From Exiguobacterium sp. s193 (GTDB lineage: Bacteria; Bacillota; Bacilli; Exiguobacteriales; Exiguobacteriaceae), in NCBI RefSeq assembly GCF_018618755.1, contig NZ_JACSMR010000003.1, positions 1 to 64,000 on the forward strand: a stretch of 64,000 bases of DNA. The letters are read 5' to 3'. The position numbers and the translations under genes are program-made. The notes beneath the pieces were generated by a model. The model was given only the letters and a program-made list of their open reading frames with translations. It did no database searches and was not told where the DNA came from. Below, in pieces: positions 51,315-60,792 of this stretch (its first letter is position 1; every line of letters begins with the position of its first letter).

Positions 51315-52199
51315 ATGGATTTTCGACAGCTCGAATATTTTACAGAAGTTGCCCGCTTTAAAAGTTTCACACGTGCCGCCGATCACTTGCATGTCACGCA
51401 ACCGACCTTAAGTAAGATGGTCCGTAGTCTTGAAGAAGAACTAGATATCGAACTGTTTGACCGCAGTAAACGACAAATCGTCTTGACGGATGCTGGCGAA
51501 ACACTTCTCCTCGAAGGCGAAAAGATCTTACGTCAACTTTCTGATTTACCCTCTCACCTTTATGACGTGATGCACTTAACGAAAGGAACCATCCGGATTG
51601 GCCTTCCTCCGCTGATTGGTTCGCTCTTCTTCCCCCGTCTCTTGCATCAATTTTCGCAACAGTACCCAATGGTGAAAATCGACATCGTCGAGGCCGGCGG
51701 TCATGCATTAGAGAAAGCGATTGTTGCGGGTGACGTCGATTTGATTGCGACCGTCTTTCCTGCCGATGAACACTTGACGGTGTACCCGTTCATGGAAGAA
51801 GAATTGCACCTTTTCTTACCGGAACACCATCCGCTCGCTACGCGCGCTTCGATCTCGTTAGAAGAAGTGTCACAGATGCCATTCGTTTTATTTAATGAAA
51901 CCTTCTCTCTCCATAACGTCGTTTTAAATGCTTGCCGGGCAGCTGGTTTTGAACCGACTGTCACACACGTCAGTTCGCAGTGGGATTTCCTTTGTCTGCT
52001 CGTCGCAGAAGAAAATGCAGTTACACTCCTTCCCCGCTCACTTGCGCAGCGGATTCAAGTCAATGGAGTCAAAACAGTTCCATTAGAAACTCGCATCCCT
52101 TGGCAATTAGGTGTCGCTGTTCCGACAGGACGATATCAATCTTATGTGACCCGAGAATGGATTCAGTTCATTCAAAATTTCTATGCAAAAAAAGAATGA
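51315..52199 (+). CDS. LysR-type transcriptional regulator
   Basis: 294 residues. N-terminal winged helix-turn-helix with FTRAADHLHVTQPTLSKMVR, then the effector-binding domain. The sequence style is that of the CidR/CynR/YwbI subgroup, but the effector is unknown. The intergenic region holds a TTATGCTATGTATAA dyad (T-N11-A type, about 51277-51291), a plausible operator shared with the divergent hydroxybutyrate dehydrogenase gene. Confidence 0.9.
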   Translation: MDFRQLEYFTEVARFKSFTRAADHLHVTQPTLSKMVRSLEEELDIELFDRSKRQIVLTDAGETLLLEGEKILRQLSDLPSHLYDVMHLTKGTIRIGLPPLIGSLFFPRLLHQFSQQYPMVKIDIVEAGGHALEKAIVAGDVDLIATVFPADEHLTVYPFMEEELHLFLPEHHPLATRASISLEEVSQMPFVLFNETFSLHNVVLNACRAAGFEPTVTHVSSQWDFLCLLVAEENAVTLLPRSLAQRIQVNGVKTVPLETRIPWQLGVAVPTGRYQSYVTREWIQFIQNFYAKKE

Positions 52200-52285
52200 T
52201 ATATATAAAAACCATGTATTTGTAGCATGATTTTTCTTTCGTTATGATGGGATGTATCGTTAACCCAGAAAGGAAGTTATCTATT

Positions 52286-52696
52286 ATGTCAACGCATGAA
52301 ACACGTCACGAAGTCGGTCTTAAAAAATTAAGTGAATTCACAGATGTGAATTCAGCTCAATCTACACATGAAAAAATCTCAGAATCCTTAAAAGACATCG
52401 CACCTGCCGTCGGAGAATGGATCACGGATTTCGCTTACGGTGAAGTTTACAGTCGCACTGGACTCGGGAACCGTGACCGTGCACTCGTCACAATCTCGAC
52501 ACTCGTCACACAAGGAACAGAACCGCAACTTGCCTTACACATTAACACGGGGTTAACAGCTGGTCTCTCCGGAAATGAAATCGTCGAAGCGATCATGCAT
52601 CTCGTACCGTATACAGGTTTCCCACGTGTCTTAAATGCGCTAGAAGTCGCCAAAACCGTCTTTGCAGAACGTGGTGTCACAGTAAAAACAGACTGA
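52286..52696 (+). CDS. carboxymuconolactone decarboxylase-family protein
   Basis: 136 residues from the ATG at 52286 (AGAAAGGAAG upstream). The family core is GNRDRALVTISTLVTQGTEP followed by HINTGLTAGLSGNEIVEAI. It lacks the CxxC pair of AhpD-type peroxidases, so it is closer to the decarboxylase branch, though family members have varied or unknown activities. Downstream of the LysR gene on the same strand, about 85 nt away. Confidence 0.88.
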   Translation: MSTHETRHEVGLKKLSEFTDVNSAQSTHEKISESLKDIAPAVGEWITDFAYGEVYSRTGLGNRDRALVTISTLVTQGTEPQLALHINTGLTAGLSGNEIVEAIMHLVPYTGFPRVLNALEVAKTVFAERGVTVKTD

Positions 52697-52759
52697 TTGA
52701 ACGGAGGATGGACGATGCAGCAGGCAGGGTATAATCCTACTACAAGGGAGAGATGCCAG

Positions 52760-53353
52760 ATGCAATATGCACTGATTGCCGATTTGCACAGTTCATTTTC
52801 AGATGCGCGCGCCGTTCTACAAGACATCCGTAAACGCGCTCCACAAGCAACGATTTTTTCGCTCGGCGATATCCATGAGTGCCATATCGGAAAAAAGAGA
52901 GCACGTCGCCATACGTTCGAGTCCCTCTCTGATGTGGTGACGCTTGATTCCGACTATGTTGCCCTACTGGATTTCGAAACATTACTCGGGAACCAAGAAG
53001 AACGGATTTTCTCACTCGTGCCAAATGGCGTGTCCGCACTGCTCGACCGACTCCGGTCGGCGCCCCGGACAAAACAAGTGGGTGACGATGTCCTGTTTTT
53101 ACACGGTGACCAGTTCGAGTGGAGTTATACGTTAGTTCCGAACACGTCTCCATTCGGACAGCGCCTTTTGTTTTTCGGTCATAGTCATCAACATGGCTTG
53201 TTTCGTGATGGAAAACGATTGTCGCCGCAACTCGATGTTCCGATTTCCATCAAAAAAGGACGGTATGCCGTCAACGTCGGTCCTGTTCTCGTCGAACGGG
53301 AATGGTTGCTCTATGACATGCAGCAAGAATCGATCATCTATCGTCAAGCATAA
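52760..53353 (+). CDS. calcineurin-like metallophosphoesterase
   Basis: 197 residues from the ATG at 52760 (GGGAGAGA upstream). Metal-binding motifs are in order: IADLHSS, SLGDIHE, HGDQFEW and FGHSHQHG. This is the small, cytoplasmic YfcE/ApaH-like branch; the motif between SLGD and HGD is diverged (no GNHD), so activity and substrate are uncertain. About 60 nt after the carboxymuconolactone decarboxylase-like gene and possibly in its operon. Confidence 0.82.
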   Translation: MQYALIADLHSSFSDARAVLQDIRKRAPQATIFSLGDIHECHIGKKRARRHTFESLSDVVTLDSDYVALLDFETLLGNQEERIFSLVPNGVSALLDRLRSAPRTKQVGDDVLFLHGDQFEWSYTLVPNTSPFGQRLLFFGHSHQHGLFRDGKRLSPQLDVPISIKKGRYAVNVGPVLVEREWLLYDMQQESIIYRQA

Positions 53354-53354
53354 T

Positions 53355-53414
53355 AAAAAAGACCCTCGGATGAAAGCATGGAGATGACTCCAGCTTTTAA
53401 CCCGAGGGTCTTTT
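53355..53414. terminator. bidirectional terminator
   Basis: AAAAAAGACCCTCGG pairs with CCGAGGGTCTTTT around a long loop that holds an inner AGCTGG-type hairpin. Lies between convergent genes. Confidence 0.78.
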
Positions 53415-53418
53415 CTGA

Positions 53419-54024
53419 TTACAAGTAACGGACGAGTGAAGCTTTCACGAGATTGACCTGCGTCAATTCATTTTTCTCGACGAATTTCTCGACGACACGA
53501 CGCACTTCTCCTTGACGACGGACGAAACTTGTCGGAACCGGTGTTTTCCCGACCAGTTGTTCATACAATGTCGTCAATTGATGATCATCGATGACGGTTG
53601 TCATCGAATCAAGGAACAACAAGACATGGAGACGATTGAGATAGTCCCATGGCTTATCTTCCGAACGGAATTCATTCCGCGCCAACCATTTTTTGAGACC
53701 GATCGCATCGATTTCACTGAGCGTTTCTTTCGAACGTGGTGCTTTAAAGAGCGCCAAGAGTTCCCCTAATTTTTTACGCGTTTGTTTTTTACGCATGAAA
53801 AATTCGAAGTTCCCTTTCGTTTCGAGTGCATCTCCACTAACCGGTGCGATTAAGTCTGCACCTGGTGCTGTCACGACATCAAAGATGAAATCGACTGACT
53901 CGCCAGGCAACCATGCCGCCACTTTCCCATGAAAATCAGCGATGAACGCAATCGCTTCCGTCATGTCTTCGTTCTTGACCCGTTCTGCTGCCTGTTGCAA
54001 CCGTTCGTTTGTTTCTTTATTCAT
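53419..54024 (-). CDS. hypothetical protein downstream of argS
   Basis: 201 residues, largely helical, charged, no signal peptide or membrane segment. I recognise no domain. Features are a WLPGESVDFIFDVVTAPG stretch near residue 40 and a C-terminal RRVVEKFVEKNEL helix. It starts about 30 nt after argS on the same strand and shares its terminator, so it is probably co-transcribed with argS under T-box control. Confidence 0.6.
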   Translation of the reverse strand: MNKETNERLQQAAERVKNEDMTEAIAFIADFHGKVAAWLPGESVDFIFDVVTAPGADLIAPVSGDALETKGNFEFFMRKKQTRKKLGELLALFKAPRSKETLSEIDAIGLKKWLARNEFRSEDKPWDYLNRLHVLLFLDSMTTVIDDHQLTTLYEQLVGKTPVPTSFVRRQGEVRRVVEKFVEKNELTQVNLVKASLVRYL

Positions 54025-54053
54025 ATGCTAACCCCATCTTTAATCTGATTTTA

Positions 54054-55736
54054 TTACATTTCTTCTGGAGCGCCGACACCGAGGAGACGTAGACCTTCCG
54101 TTAATACAATCGTAACCGATTTCACGAGTGCAAGGCGAGATTGTTTTGCCTCATCCTCTTCTAGAACACGTACTTGACCATAATATTTATTGAAGCTTTG
54201 CGCGAGATCGAGCACATAACGGCTGATGATTGAAGGTTCACGACGCGCGAATGCCCGGTCGATGACTACTGAGAATTGATCGAGCATCGAGACGACAGAC
54301 CATGCATAATCGTCAGCACTTCCGTCGAATGCTGCCCCGTCGTAGCCACCTTTACGAAGTAACGAGTTGGCACGGGCATTCGTATACTGGACGTATGGAC
54401 CTGTCTCCCCTTCGAATTTCAACATCTGTTCGAGATCAAACTCGATATTGTTCATGCGTTCGTTTTTCAAATCATGGAAAATGACCGCGCCGACGCCCAC
54501 TTGTTGTGCTGTTTGATCCGCATTCGCAAGGTTCGGATTTTTCTCGGCGATATTTTGTTTTGCGACGTTGATTGCATCTTGAAGGACTTCCTCAAGCAAA
54601 ACAATCCGCCCTTTACGCGTCGACATTTTCTTGCCGTCTTTCATGATAAGGCCGAATGGTACGTGGTGCATGCCGTCAACATTATCAAATCCAAGCTTTT
54701 TCAAGACCGCAAACAACTGTTTGAAGTGAAGTGCTTGCTCACCGCCGACGACGTAAAACGCTTGTTCGAAACGATACGTCTCGAGACGATAAACTGCAGC
54801 CGCTAAGTCGCGTGTCGCATAGAGCGTCGCCCCGTCTTTTTTCTTGATTAATGCAGGTGGCATCCCTTCCGCTTCAAGGTCGACGACCATCGCACCTTCC
54901 GATTCGACGAGTAATTCTTTTTCTTCGAGCAAATCAATGACATGCTGCATCTTGTCGTTATAGAACGCTTCTCCGTTCAGGCTGTCGAACTGTACACCGA
55001 GCATGTCATACACACGACTGAACTCGACAAGTGAAACTTCACGGAACCATTTCCAAAGAACGGTTGCTTGTTCGTCACCTTGTTCAAGTTTTTTGAACCA
55101 AGCCCGGCCTTCATCTTCAAGTTCCGGTTTGTTTTCTGCCTCTTCATGGAAGCGGACATAGAGTTTCAACAGTTCTTTGATTGGCTCAGCGCGGACGTCT
55201 TCTTCCTTCCCCCACATGTTGTACGCAACCATCAACTTACCGAACTGTGTTCCCCAGTCACCTAAGTGGTTGATCCCGACGACATCATATCCTTTTTTAC
55301 GTGAAATCTGGTTCAACGCATTTCCGATGACCGTCGAACGTAAATGTCCCATCGAGAACGGTTTTGCGATGTTCGGTGAAGAAAAGTCGGTAACGATCGT
55401 CTTCCCATTTGATTCGCTTGATCCGTAGTCCGCTTTTTGGTCTAGGACGCGGTTGACGATTTCTTGCGAGACGACTGCACGATTCAAGAAGACGTTGACG
55501 TATGGTCCGACTGCCTTTACGTTTGAGAACAGGGGATTATCAATTTTTTCAGCTAAGTCGCCTGCAATCATGTTCGGTGCCTTCCGGAATGCTTTCGCTA
55601 ACATAAAGCACGGGAATGCAAGGTCACCGTGATCCTCGTGTTTTGGTTGCTCGATCAGTTGTTCAATTTGTTCAAGCGACAATGCGTCTCCGACGACACC
55701 TTGTAAAACTTCGGCATATTGTTGTTTATAACTCAT
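54054..55736 (-). CDS. argS: arginyl-tRNA synthetase
   Basis: 560 residues. Class I signatures: the HIGH-type motif as FSMGHLRSTVIGN after SSPNIAKP, and the KMSKS-type loop KKMSTRKG. The N-terminal Add-1 domain (about 1-115) and C-terminal DALR anticodon-binding domain (from about GPYVQYTNARANSLL) are complete. Charges tRNA-Arg. A T-box leader with an arginine specifier precedes it, so uncharged tRNA-Arg should raise its expression. Confidence 0.97.
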   Translation of the reverse strand: MSYKQQYAEVLQGVVGDALSLEQIEQLIEQPKHEDHGDLAFPCFMLAKAFRKAPNMIAGDLAEKIDNPLFSNVKAVGPYVNVFLNRAVVSQEIVNRVLDQKADYGSSESNGKTIVTDFSSPNIAKPFSMGHLRSTVIGNALNQISRKKGYDVVGINHLGDWGTQFGKLMVAYNMWGKEEDVRAEPIKELLKLYVRFHEEAENKPELEDEGRAWFKKLEQGDEQATVLWKWFREVSLVEFSRVYDMLGVQFDSLNGEAFYNDKMQHVIDLLEEKELLVESEGAMVVDLEAEGMPPALIKKKDGATLYATRDLAAAVYRLETYRFEQAFYVVGGEQALHFKQLFAVLKKLGFDNVDGMHHVPFGLIMKDGKKMSTRKGRIVLLEEVLQDAINVAKQNIAEKNPNLANADQTAQQVGVGAVIFHDLKNERMNNIEFDLEQMLKFEGETGPYVQYTNARANSLLRKGGYDGAAFDGSADDYAWSVVSMLDQFSVVIDRAFARREPSIISRYVLDLAQSFNKYYGQVRVLEEDEAKQSRLALVKSVTIVLTEGLRLLGVGAPEEM

Positions 55737-55765
55737 TATATTCCCTCCAACAGTTTATTTTTTCC

Positions 55766-56020
55766 AATAAAAAACGCCCTTTGCGCAACTCGCAAAGAGA
55801 CGGAATGACCGCGGTACCACTCTTCTTGGTGTCGTTTTTGACACCCACCTTAATTGGGGATAACGGGGGTCCCCCGGCTACGCCTGATCGTTACGATTCG
55901 GATAGCGTCTCTGAAGTGCGTTTCACGATTCTTTCATCCATTCAGGCTTCCACCATTCCCTGATTCGCTGGCTGACAAAATAAAATCGCTACTTTCTTCG
56001 TCATTGACTGTTTGTTATCT
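55766..56020 (-). ncRNA. T-box riboswitch, arginine-specific
   Basis: The minus strand carries AAGAGTGGTACCGCGG (55809-55824), the T-box that pairs with the tRNA acceptor end. Stem I has the GAAG/CTTC and CGATT/AATCG helices around a loop with AAAGTAG opposite TGAAACGCA; the specifier is CGC (55918-55920), an Arg codon. The terminator is CTTTGCG / CGCAAAG followed by GGCGTTTTTT (55768-55797). TGGT in the T-box pairs with ACCA of a tRNA that has discriminator A, as in the tRNA-Arg at 242-318. Confidence 0.93.
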
Positions 56021-56025
56021 TTCAC

Positions 56026-56054
56026 ATTATACGCAATCCACTCCATTCTCTCAA
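56026..56054 (-). promoter_or_regulatory. promoter of the argS T-box transcript
   Basis: Minus strand TTGAGA (56049-56054), 17-nt spacer, TATAAT (56026-56031). Confidence 0.8.
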
Positions 56055-56138
56055 CCTTATTTTTTTGTAAATGACATATCATAATTCCCACAAATCGGGT
56101 ATAGAAAAGGAAGGGTTACTAGCGAGGAGGGGCATACG

Positions 56139-57815
56139 ATGATTCATTATAAAATTGTAGCACGGCGTAGTTGGATCGTTTTAGGTGTTGTAGTCATCAT
56201 GCTTTCCATCGCCTCATTTATGTACCCGATTCATTTAAATCCGGCGATTTCGTTTGGAAATGCTAGTTATCTACTCGCATTAGTCATTCTTTTTCAATTC
56301 GATAACGTCCGCCGCGGCGGGATTTATTATACATTTCAAGAAGGGATCATCCTGTTCATCTTTCTCAATTACGGACTATTGATTGCCCTGATTTTAAGTC
56401 AGCTCGGTGTCTTCATCTTCCAACTTTTTTCGCATAAAAAATCAATTCGTTATAAACGTTTCCTCTATTTGTATCCAATCAATGCCTTATTCGATATCGT
56501 CTACATTTCCATCCCTGCCTCTCTCTACTTGTTACTTGGAGGACCGACCGGTTCTGGGTTCAATTATGTAGAAGCACTTCTGCCTTTTGCCGGTTATTTA
56601 GCAGGTGTCTTCATCGTTTCCTATCTCCAGTGCCGTTTCGTCAATCGTTTCTTATATCTGAAATATGACTGGGCACGTCTCATCCAGCTGCAAACACTCG
56701 TCTATGGCATCAGTATTTTGAGTGCGATGCTCGGTATTTGGTTCTATGATGAAAATCCTTTAATCGCCGCCACTGTCTCGACCTTGATTTTATTTTTATT
56801 TAAGCGTTTGTTGCAACAGCGTGGTTTATCGCTTCAGGCCATCGAACATGCCAAACGGTTTGACGATGCGAAGGAGCGTCTGCTCATCTCCCGTTTCGAA
56901 CATGAAGCCATCGAATCCTTATTAATTGATTTGCCCCATTTGATTGATTTTACGGAAGGCTGGATTTCGATTCAACAACAACGAAAACAAATCATTTATG
57001 ACATCCGGACGAAAACGACGGTCGACGTCTTGCCACTGTTCCACTCCCTATCGGCGGATGATCTCCGTGCACCTATTCTTTATGGGTTACGTTTTGATTG
57101 GGGAAATGACGTGCAACTGACACTTCCCGTCGATCGTCATTCGATGCTTGCAATCCCCTCGATTACGAGCGGCGAAGTGGACGTCTCGATTGTCTTATTC
57201 CATCAGGTCGCAGATGCTTATGACGAGTTACAGGCTGATGAGATTTCACGACTCCTGCGGACATTTTGTCGTGTGCTCGAACGTTCCCAAGAAACGTTCC
57301 AGCTGTATGCCGAAAGTCGGACGGATGCCTTGACCGAACTCCCGAACAGCCGGGCCTTTTATGAAGAAGGCGCACGACAGTTTTCGTCAGACCAATTTCC
57401 GCTATCGATCATCTTATTTGATATTGACCATTTCAAGTACGTCAATGACACTTATGGGCATAAGGTGGGCGATCTCGTCTTACGCGAACTGGGCCGACGC
57501 ATTAAATATGTGATCCGTCGGCACGATGCTGTGTTCGCAGCACGGTATGGTGGGGAAGAGTTTGTTGTTTTGATGACGGAGTGTCTGCAAGATCAAGCCA
57601 TATCCCTTGCAGAAGAGATTCGGCATGCCGTCATGAACCGACCATTTCTAGTCGATGGACAGCGCTTGTCGATTACCGTCAGCCTAGGGGTCGATACTGT
57701 CGAACACCGTTACCAACGCACGTTCGAAGAATCATTACGCCAAGCGGATCATGCACTTTATGTCGGAGGGAAACATAACGGTCGAAACTGTACAGCTCAT
57801 TACGCTAATCTTTGA
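56139..57815 (+). CDS. membrane-bound diguanylate cyclase
   Basis: 558 residues. N-terminal membrane module with seven or so helices (about 10-210), a linker that may be a degenerate GAF domain (about 235-385), then a GGDEF domain. The active-site motif is GGEEF near residue 472 in ARYGGEEFVV, and DIDHFKYVNDTYGH carries the metal and substrate residues. It makes cyclic di-GMP from GTP. I see no RxxD inhibitory site upstream of GGEEF by eye. No EAL domain. Confidence 0.9.
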   Translation: MIHYKIVARRSWIVLGVVVIMLSIASFMYPIHLNPAISFGNASYLLALVILFQFDNVRRGGIYYTFQEGIILFIFLNYGLLIALILSQLGVFIFQLFSHKKSIRYKRFLYLYPINALFDIVYISIPASLYLLLGGPTGSGFNYVEALLPFAGYLAGVFIVSYLQCRFVNRFLYLKYDWARLIQLQTLVYGISILSAMLGIWFYDENPLIAATVSTLILFLFKRLLQQRGLSLQAIEHAKRFDDAKERLLISRFEHEAIESLLIDLPHLIDFTEGWISIQQQRKQIIYDIRTKTTVDVLPLFHSLSADDLRAPILYGLRFDWGNDVQLTLPVDRHSMLAIPSITSGEVDVSIVLFHQVADAYDELQADEISRLLRTFCRVLERSQETFQLYAESRTDALTELPNSRAFYEEGARQFSSDQFPLSIILFDIDHFKYVNDTYGHKVGDLVLRELGRRIKYVIRRHDAVFAARYGGEEFVVLMTECLQDQAISLAEEIRHAVMNRPFLVDGQRLSITVSLGVDTVEHRYQRTFEESLRQADHALYVGGKHNGRNCTAHYANL

Positions 57816-57830
57816 AAGGTTGTGTTTTAC

Positions 57831-58607
57831 ATGTCTATTACTGAAATCGAGTTATCGCTTCCGATGAATCAACAACGGCGGACATTACGGATTTATCGTC
57901 CACCCGAGGTCGCGCTTGATGTCGCCCTACCTGTCATCTATATGCATGACGGACAAAATGTCTTCAGTGGCGAGACAGCCTCCTTTGGAAAAGGGTGGGA
58001 TGTCCACCTTGCTTTACACGAAGTTGGTCTTCAGGCATTAGTCGTCGCCATTGATAGTCCGGATGACCCGATGGATCGGTACGATGACTATGCACCGTGG
58101 ACGGATGAAGCGTTATTGATGCGAACCGCATACCCGTCACACCGGACGACGATTGGTGGAAACGGCAAAGCATATATGGAATGGATCATCCACGACTTGA
58201 AACCGTATATCGATTCGCACTATGCGACGATCCCGACTGACACGACGATGATTGGAAGTTCGATGGGTGGAGTGATTTCACTGTATGGTTTATTCGCTTA
58301 TCCGGAAGTCATCACGCGTGTCGCTGCCTTGTCGACAGCAGGATGGGCGAACTTCTCGTCTTTACTTGAATTCATCGAACGAAGCCTTCCCCTGTCTGAC
58401 ATGCACCGTTGCTACATGGATGTCGGAACGAAAGAAGTAAGCGGCCCGATGACGGAAGACGATTACCTACACACGAACGATGTTCTATCAGCTGCCGTCC
58501 AACAAAAAGTGAATCAGATGCGCTATGCTGTCGTCGAAGATGGCATTCACCACGAGACGGCGTGGGCGAAGCGTATGCCTGACGTGCTCCGATTCCTCTT
58601 CTCGTAA
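57831..58607 (+). CDS. esterase of the Fes/YbbA (enterochelin-esterase-like) fold
   Basis: 258 residues from the ATG at 57831; a GTG at 57822 is an alternative, neither being ideally spaced from AAAGG. Alpha/beta hydrolase with VIYMHDGQNVF at the start, nucleophile motif GSSMGG, and the closing histidine in DGIHHETAW. This is the putative esterase family (PF00756) that includes siderophore esterases, but most cytoplasmic members have unknown substrates. About 15 nt after the cyclase gene, so possibly co-transcribed. Confidence 0.85.
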   Translation: MSITEIELSLPMNQQRRTLRIYRPPEVALDVALPVIYMHDGQNVFSGETASFGKGWDVHLALHEVGLQALVVAIDSPDDPMDRYDDYAPWTDEALLMRTAYPSHRTTIGGNGKAYMEWIIHDLKPYIDSHYATIPTDTTMIGSSMGGVISLYGLFAYPEVITRVAALSTAGWANFSSLLEFIERSLPLSDMHRCYMDVGTKEVSGPMTEDDYLHTNDVLSAAVQQKVNQMRYAVVEDGIHHETAWAKRMPDVLRFLFS

Positions 58608-58650
58608 CAAGCAGGTTTGAATCATCTGCATGATTTTAGCGAGACCACCT

Positions 58651-58695
58651 AAAAAAGGATGATGGATGCTCTCACGAGCACACATCATCCTTTTT
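58651..58695. terminator. bidirectional terminator
   Basis: AAAAAAGGATGATG pairs with CATCATCCTTTTT, with an inner GCTCTCACGAGC hairpin. Lies between the convergent esterase and trhO genes. Confidence 0.85.
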
Positions 58696-58699
58696 CATC

Positions 58700-59626
58700 T
58701 TATTTCACGAGTTCTTCAGTCAATTCTTTTTCGTACCGATTCCGTGGGTGTTCCCGGCACTCATCTGAACAAGAACGCATCACTTTCGGTTCACATTCTT
58801 CACAGCAGAAGTGCTGGCGATTACATTCCGGGTTTGCACAATTAACGTAACGTGTTTCTGCCTTACCACAGTAGTAACACTCGGATACGACCGTCGGGTT
58901 GACTTCATTGACAGGGACTTGAACGCGTTCATCGAACACATACAACTCACCTTCCCAGTCTTCCCCACGCGTGACTTCATCTTTCCCATACATGACGACG
59001 CCACCTTTAAGATGGAAGATGTCATCACTGTTTTGACGTTTACGGAAGTAGGCTGTGAACTTCTCACAACGCACGCCACCCGTACAGTACGTCAAAACTT
59101 TTTTCCCTTCGAACAAATGCTCATTTTCATCGAGCCATTCTGGGAACTCACGTGACGCCGCAACATCGACCTTGACGGCATTTTTAAAATGGCCGAGGTC
59201 GTACTCGTAATTGTTTCGGACGTCGAGGATGACGACATCTTCATTTTGCATCATGTTTTTCCACTCAGCAGGCTCAAGATAGGCAGCATTTTCTTCCGGA
59301 ACATTAAACTCGTCTTCAAAACGCCATGTGACGAGTTCTTTTTTGTAACGGACGAAGATTTTTTTGAAAGTATGCTCTTCGACTTCATCGATCTTAAATT
59401 CGATGTCGCTGAAACGCGGATCTGCCGTTAAGTCTTTCATATACTGTTCCGTCTGTTCGACCGTTCCAGAAAGTGTACCGTTAATCCCTTCTGGTGCAAT
59501 CAAGATTCTTCCTTTGATTCCGAGTTCCTTACAGTAGGCAAGGTGCTCTTTTGTTACTTGTTCCGCATTCTCAATCGGAACATACTTATAAAATAATAGT
59601 ACGCGATAAGGTTTCATAATCCTCAT
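58700..59626 (-). CDS. trhO: tRNA uridine(34) hydroxylase TrhO
   Basis: 308 residues. N-terminal acylphosphatase-like domain, then a rhodanese domain with active-site loop YCTGGVRCEK, then a cysteine-rich C-terminal zinc-binding part (CYYC, CANPEC, CCEECEP). TrhO (YbfQ in Bacillus) hydroxylates U34 of certain tRNAs to ho5U using oxygen. Two ATG starts three codons apart are possible. Single gene. Confidence 0.93.
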   Translation of the reverse strand: MRIMKPYRVLLFYKYVPIENAEQVTKEHLAYCKELGIKGRILIAPEGINGTLSGTVEQTEQYMKDLTADPRFSDIEFKIDEVEEHTFKKIFVRYKKELVTWRFEDEFNVPEENAAYLEPAEWKNMMQNEDVVILDVRNNYEYDLGHFKNAVKVDVAASREFPEWLDENEHLFEGKKVLTYCTGGVRCEKFTAYFRKRQNSDDIFHLKGGVVMYGKDEVTRGEDWEGELYVFDERVQVPVNEVNPTVVSECYYCGKAETRYVNCANPECNRQHFCCEECEPKVMRSCSDECREHPRNRYEKELTEELVK

Positions 59627-59856
59627 TGGCCCCCATGTCAGTTTTTTGCAGTAAAACGAACGTTGGCGAACGAAGCGTCATAGCTAATAGCTAGCTGGGA
59701 ACGCCTGCAAAACGCACCCATTTAAGTATAATACCAACTCCGATTCAATTGCACAATCGACAAATCCATGACACTTACATCGTAATTCAATTCCCTTTCT
59801 GGCAAGTAAAGAGGTAAAATAGAAATTAGCAGTTTATTTTGTAAGGAGGATTCCGA

Positions 59857-60501
59857 ATGCTCCAAACTATCCGTCAATGGATTGAACACATGATTGTATT
59901 TCTACAAGATCTTCCGGGTGGAGCTTCGACCGGATTGATTGCCCCCTTCTTAGAATCCCTTTTCCCCTTCCTCCCACTCGTCCTGATCATCTCCGCGAAC
60001 GCGGCGACTTATGGTTTTTGGATGGGAGTGTTAGTATCCTGGGTCGGCAGCATGTTAGGGTCACTCGTCGTGTTCGCTTGTATCCGCTATCTATTTCGTC
60101 GCCCAGTCACTCGGTGGCTTGAAAATCATAAGGCAGCACAACATTGGATTGAACGCGTCCGTCATATGAGTCCGATTTCACTCGGTTTCTTCTTTTCGCT
60201 CCCGTTCATGCCAGCTTTCATCATCACGTCCATCTCGGCAATGATTCAGTTATCGATTCGAACTTACTTAATCGCAGCTGGTGCCGGTCGCTTGATTGTC
60301 GTCATCCTGTTCTCCTTAATCGGTAAGGAGTGGTCAAGCTTTTTAGAAAAGCCCGTCCGTCTACTGTTTCTTTTCCTTATTCTCCTCGCCATTTGGGGTG
60401 TCAGCCGTGGCATGGAGGAATGGATTAAACGCCGGGCACTCGCACGTCGTACGAAAAACTTACGTGAATTAGAAAATGTAATTGAAGGTAAACAAAAATA
60501 A
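59857..60501 (+). CDS. VTT/DedA-family membrane protein (TVP38/TMEM64 type)
   Basis: 214 residues with about five membrane helices. The family signature is in PFLPLVLIISANAATYGFW and the SWVGSMLGSLVVFACIRYLF stretch, followed by SLPFMPAFIITSISAM. VTT proteins act in lipid scrambling or undecaprenyl phosphate recycling. The C-terminal tail is charged. TAAGGAGG precedes the ATG. Confidence 0.85.
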   Translation: MLQTIRQWIEHMIVFLQDLPGGASTGLIAPFLESLFPFLPLVLIISANAATYGFWMGVLVSWVGSMLGSLVVFACIRYLFRRPVTRWLENHKAAQHWIERVRHMSPISLGFFFSLPFMPAFIITSISAMIQLSIRTYLIAAGAGRLIVVILFSLIGKEWSSFLEKPVRLLFLFLILLAIWGVSRGMEEWIKRRALARRTKNLRELENVIEGKQK

Positions 60502-60511
60502 GTAATCAATC

Positions 60512-60548
60512 AGACGTTCTGTCCACTTTTCGGACAGAACGTCTTGTT
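60512..60548 (+). terminator. terminator of the VTT-family gene
   Basis: AGACGTTCTGTCC / GGACAGAACGTCT with 7-nt loop, followed by TGTTTG. Confidence 0.78.
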
Positions 60549-60657
60549 TGTGTCGTGTCAGAAAGAGGCATGATGCCTTTTTTTCATCAGTAGGTCTTTT
60601 GAATCATTTTCATTTGAATTAATTATTTAAATATACCGTTCACACTTTAGTCAATAT

Positions 60658-60671
60658 TGATAACGCTTACA
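60658..60671 (+). promoter_or_regulatory. cre site (CcpA operator)
   Basis: TGATAACGCTTACA fits the cre consensus TGWNANCGNTNWCA at every position. It lies about 25 nt upstream of a TATAAT (60696-60701) that would drive the DUF485/symporter pair. Confidence 0.75.
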
Positions 60672-60792
60672 TTAAATTGGTAAGACCAATATTAGTATAA
60701 TATTCGATTTAGACACGAATAAAATAGGATGGATTTTCCATATGCTTGCTCCCTATAATGAATCTATATTCAGAAGCGAAGGAGGTCACGCC

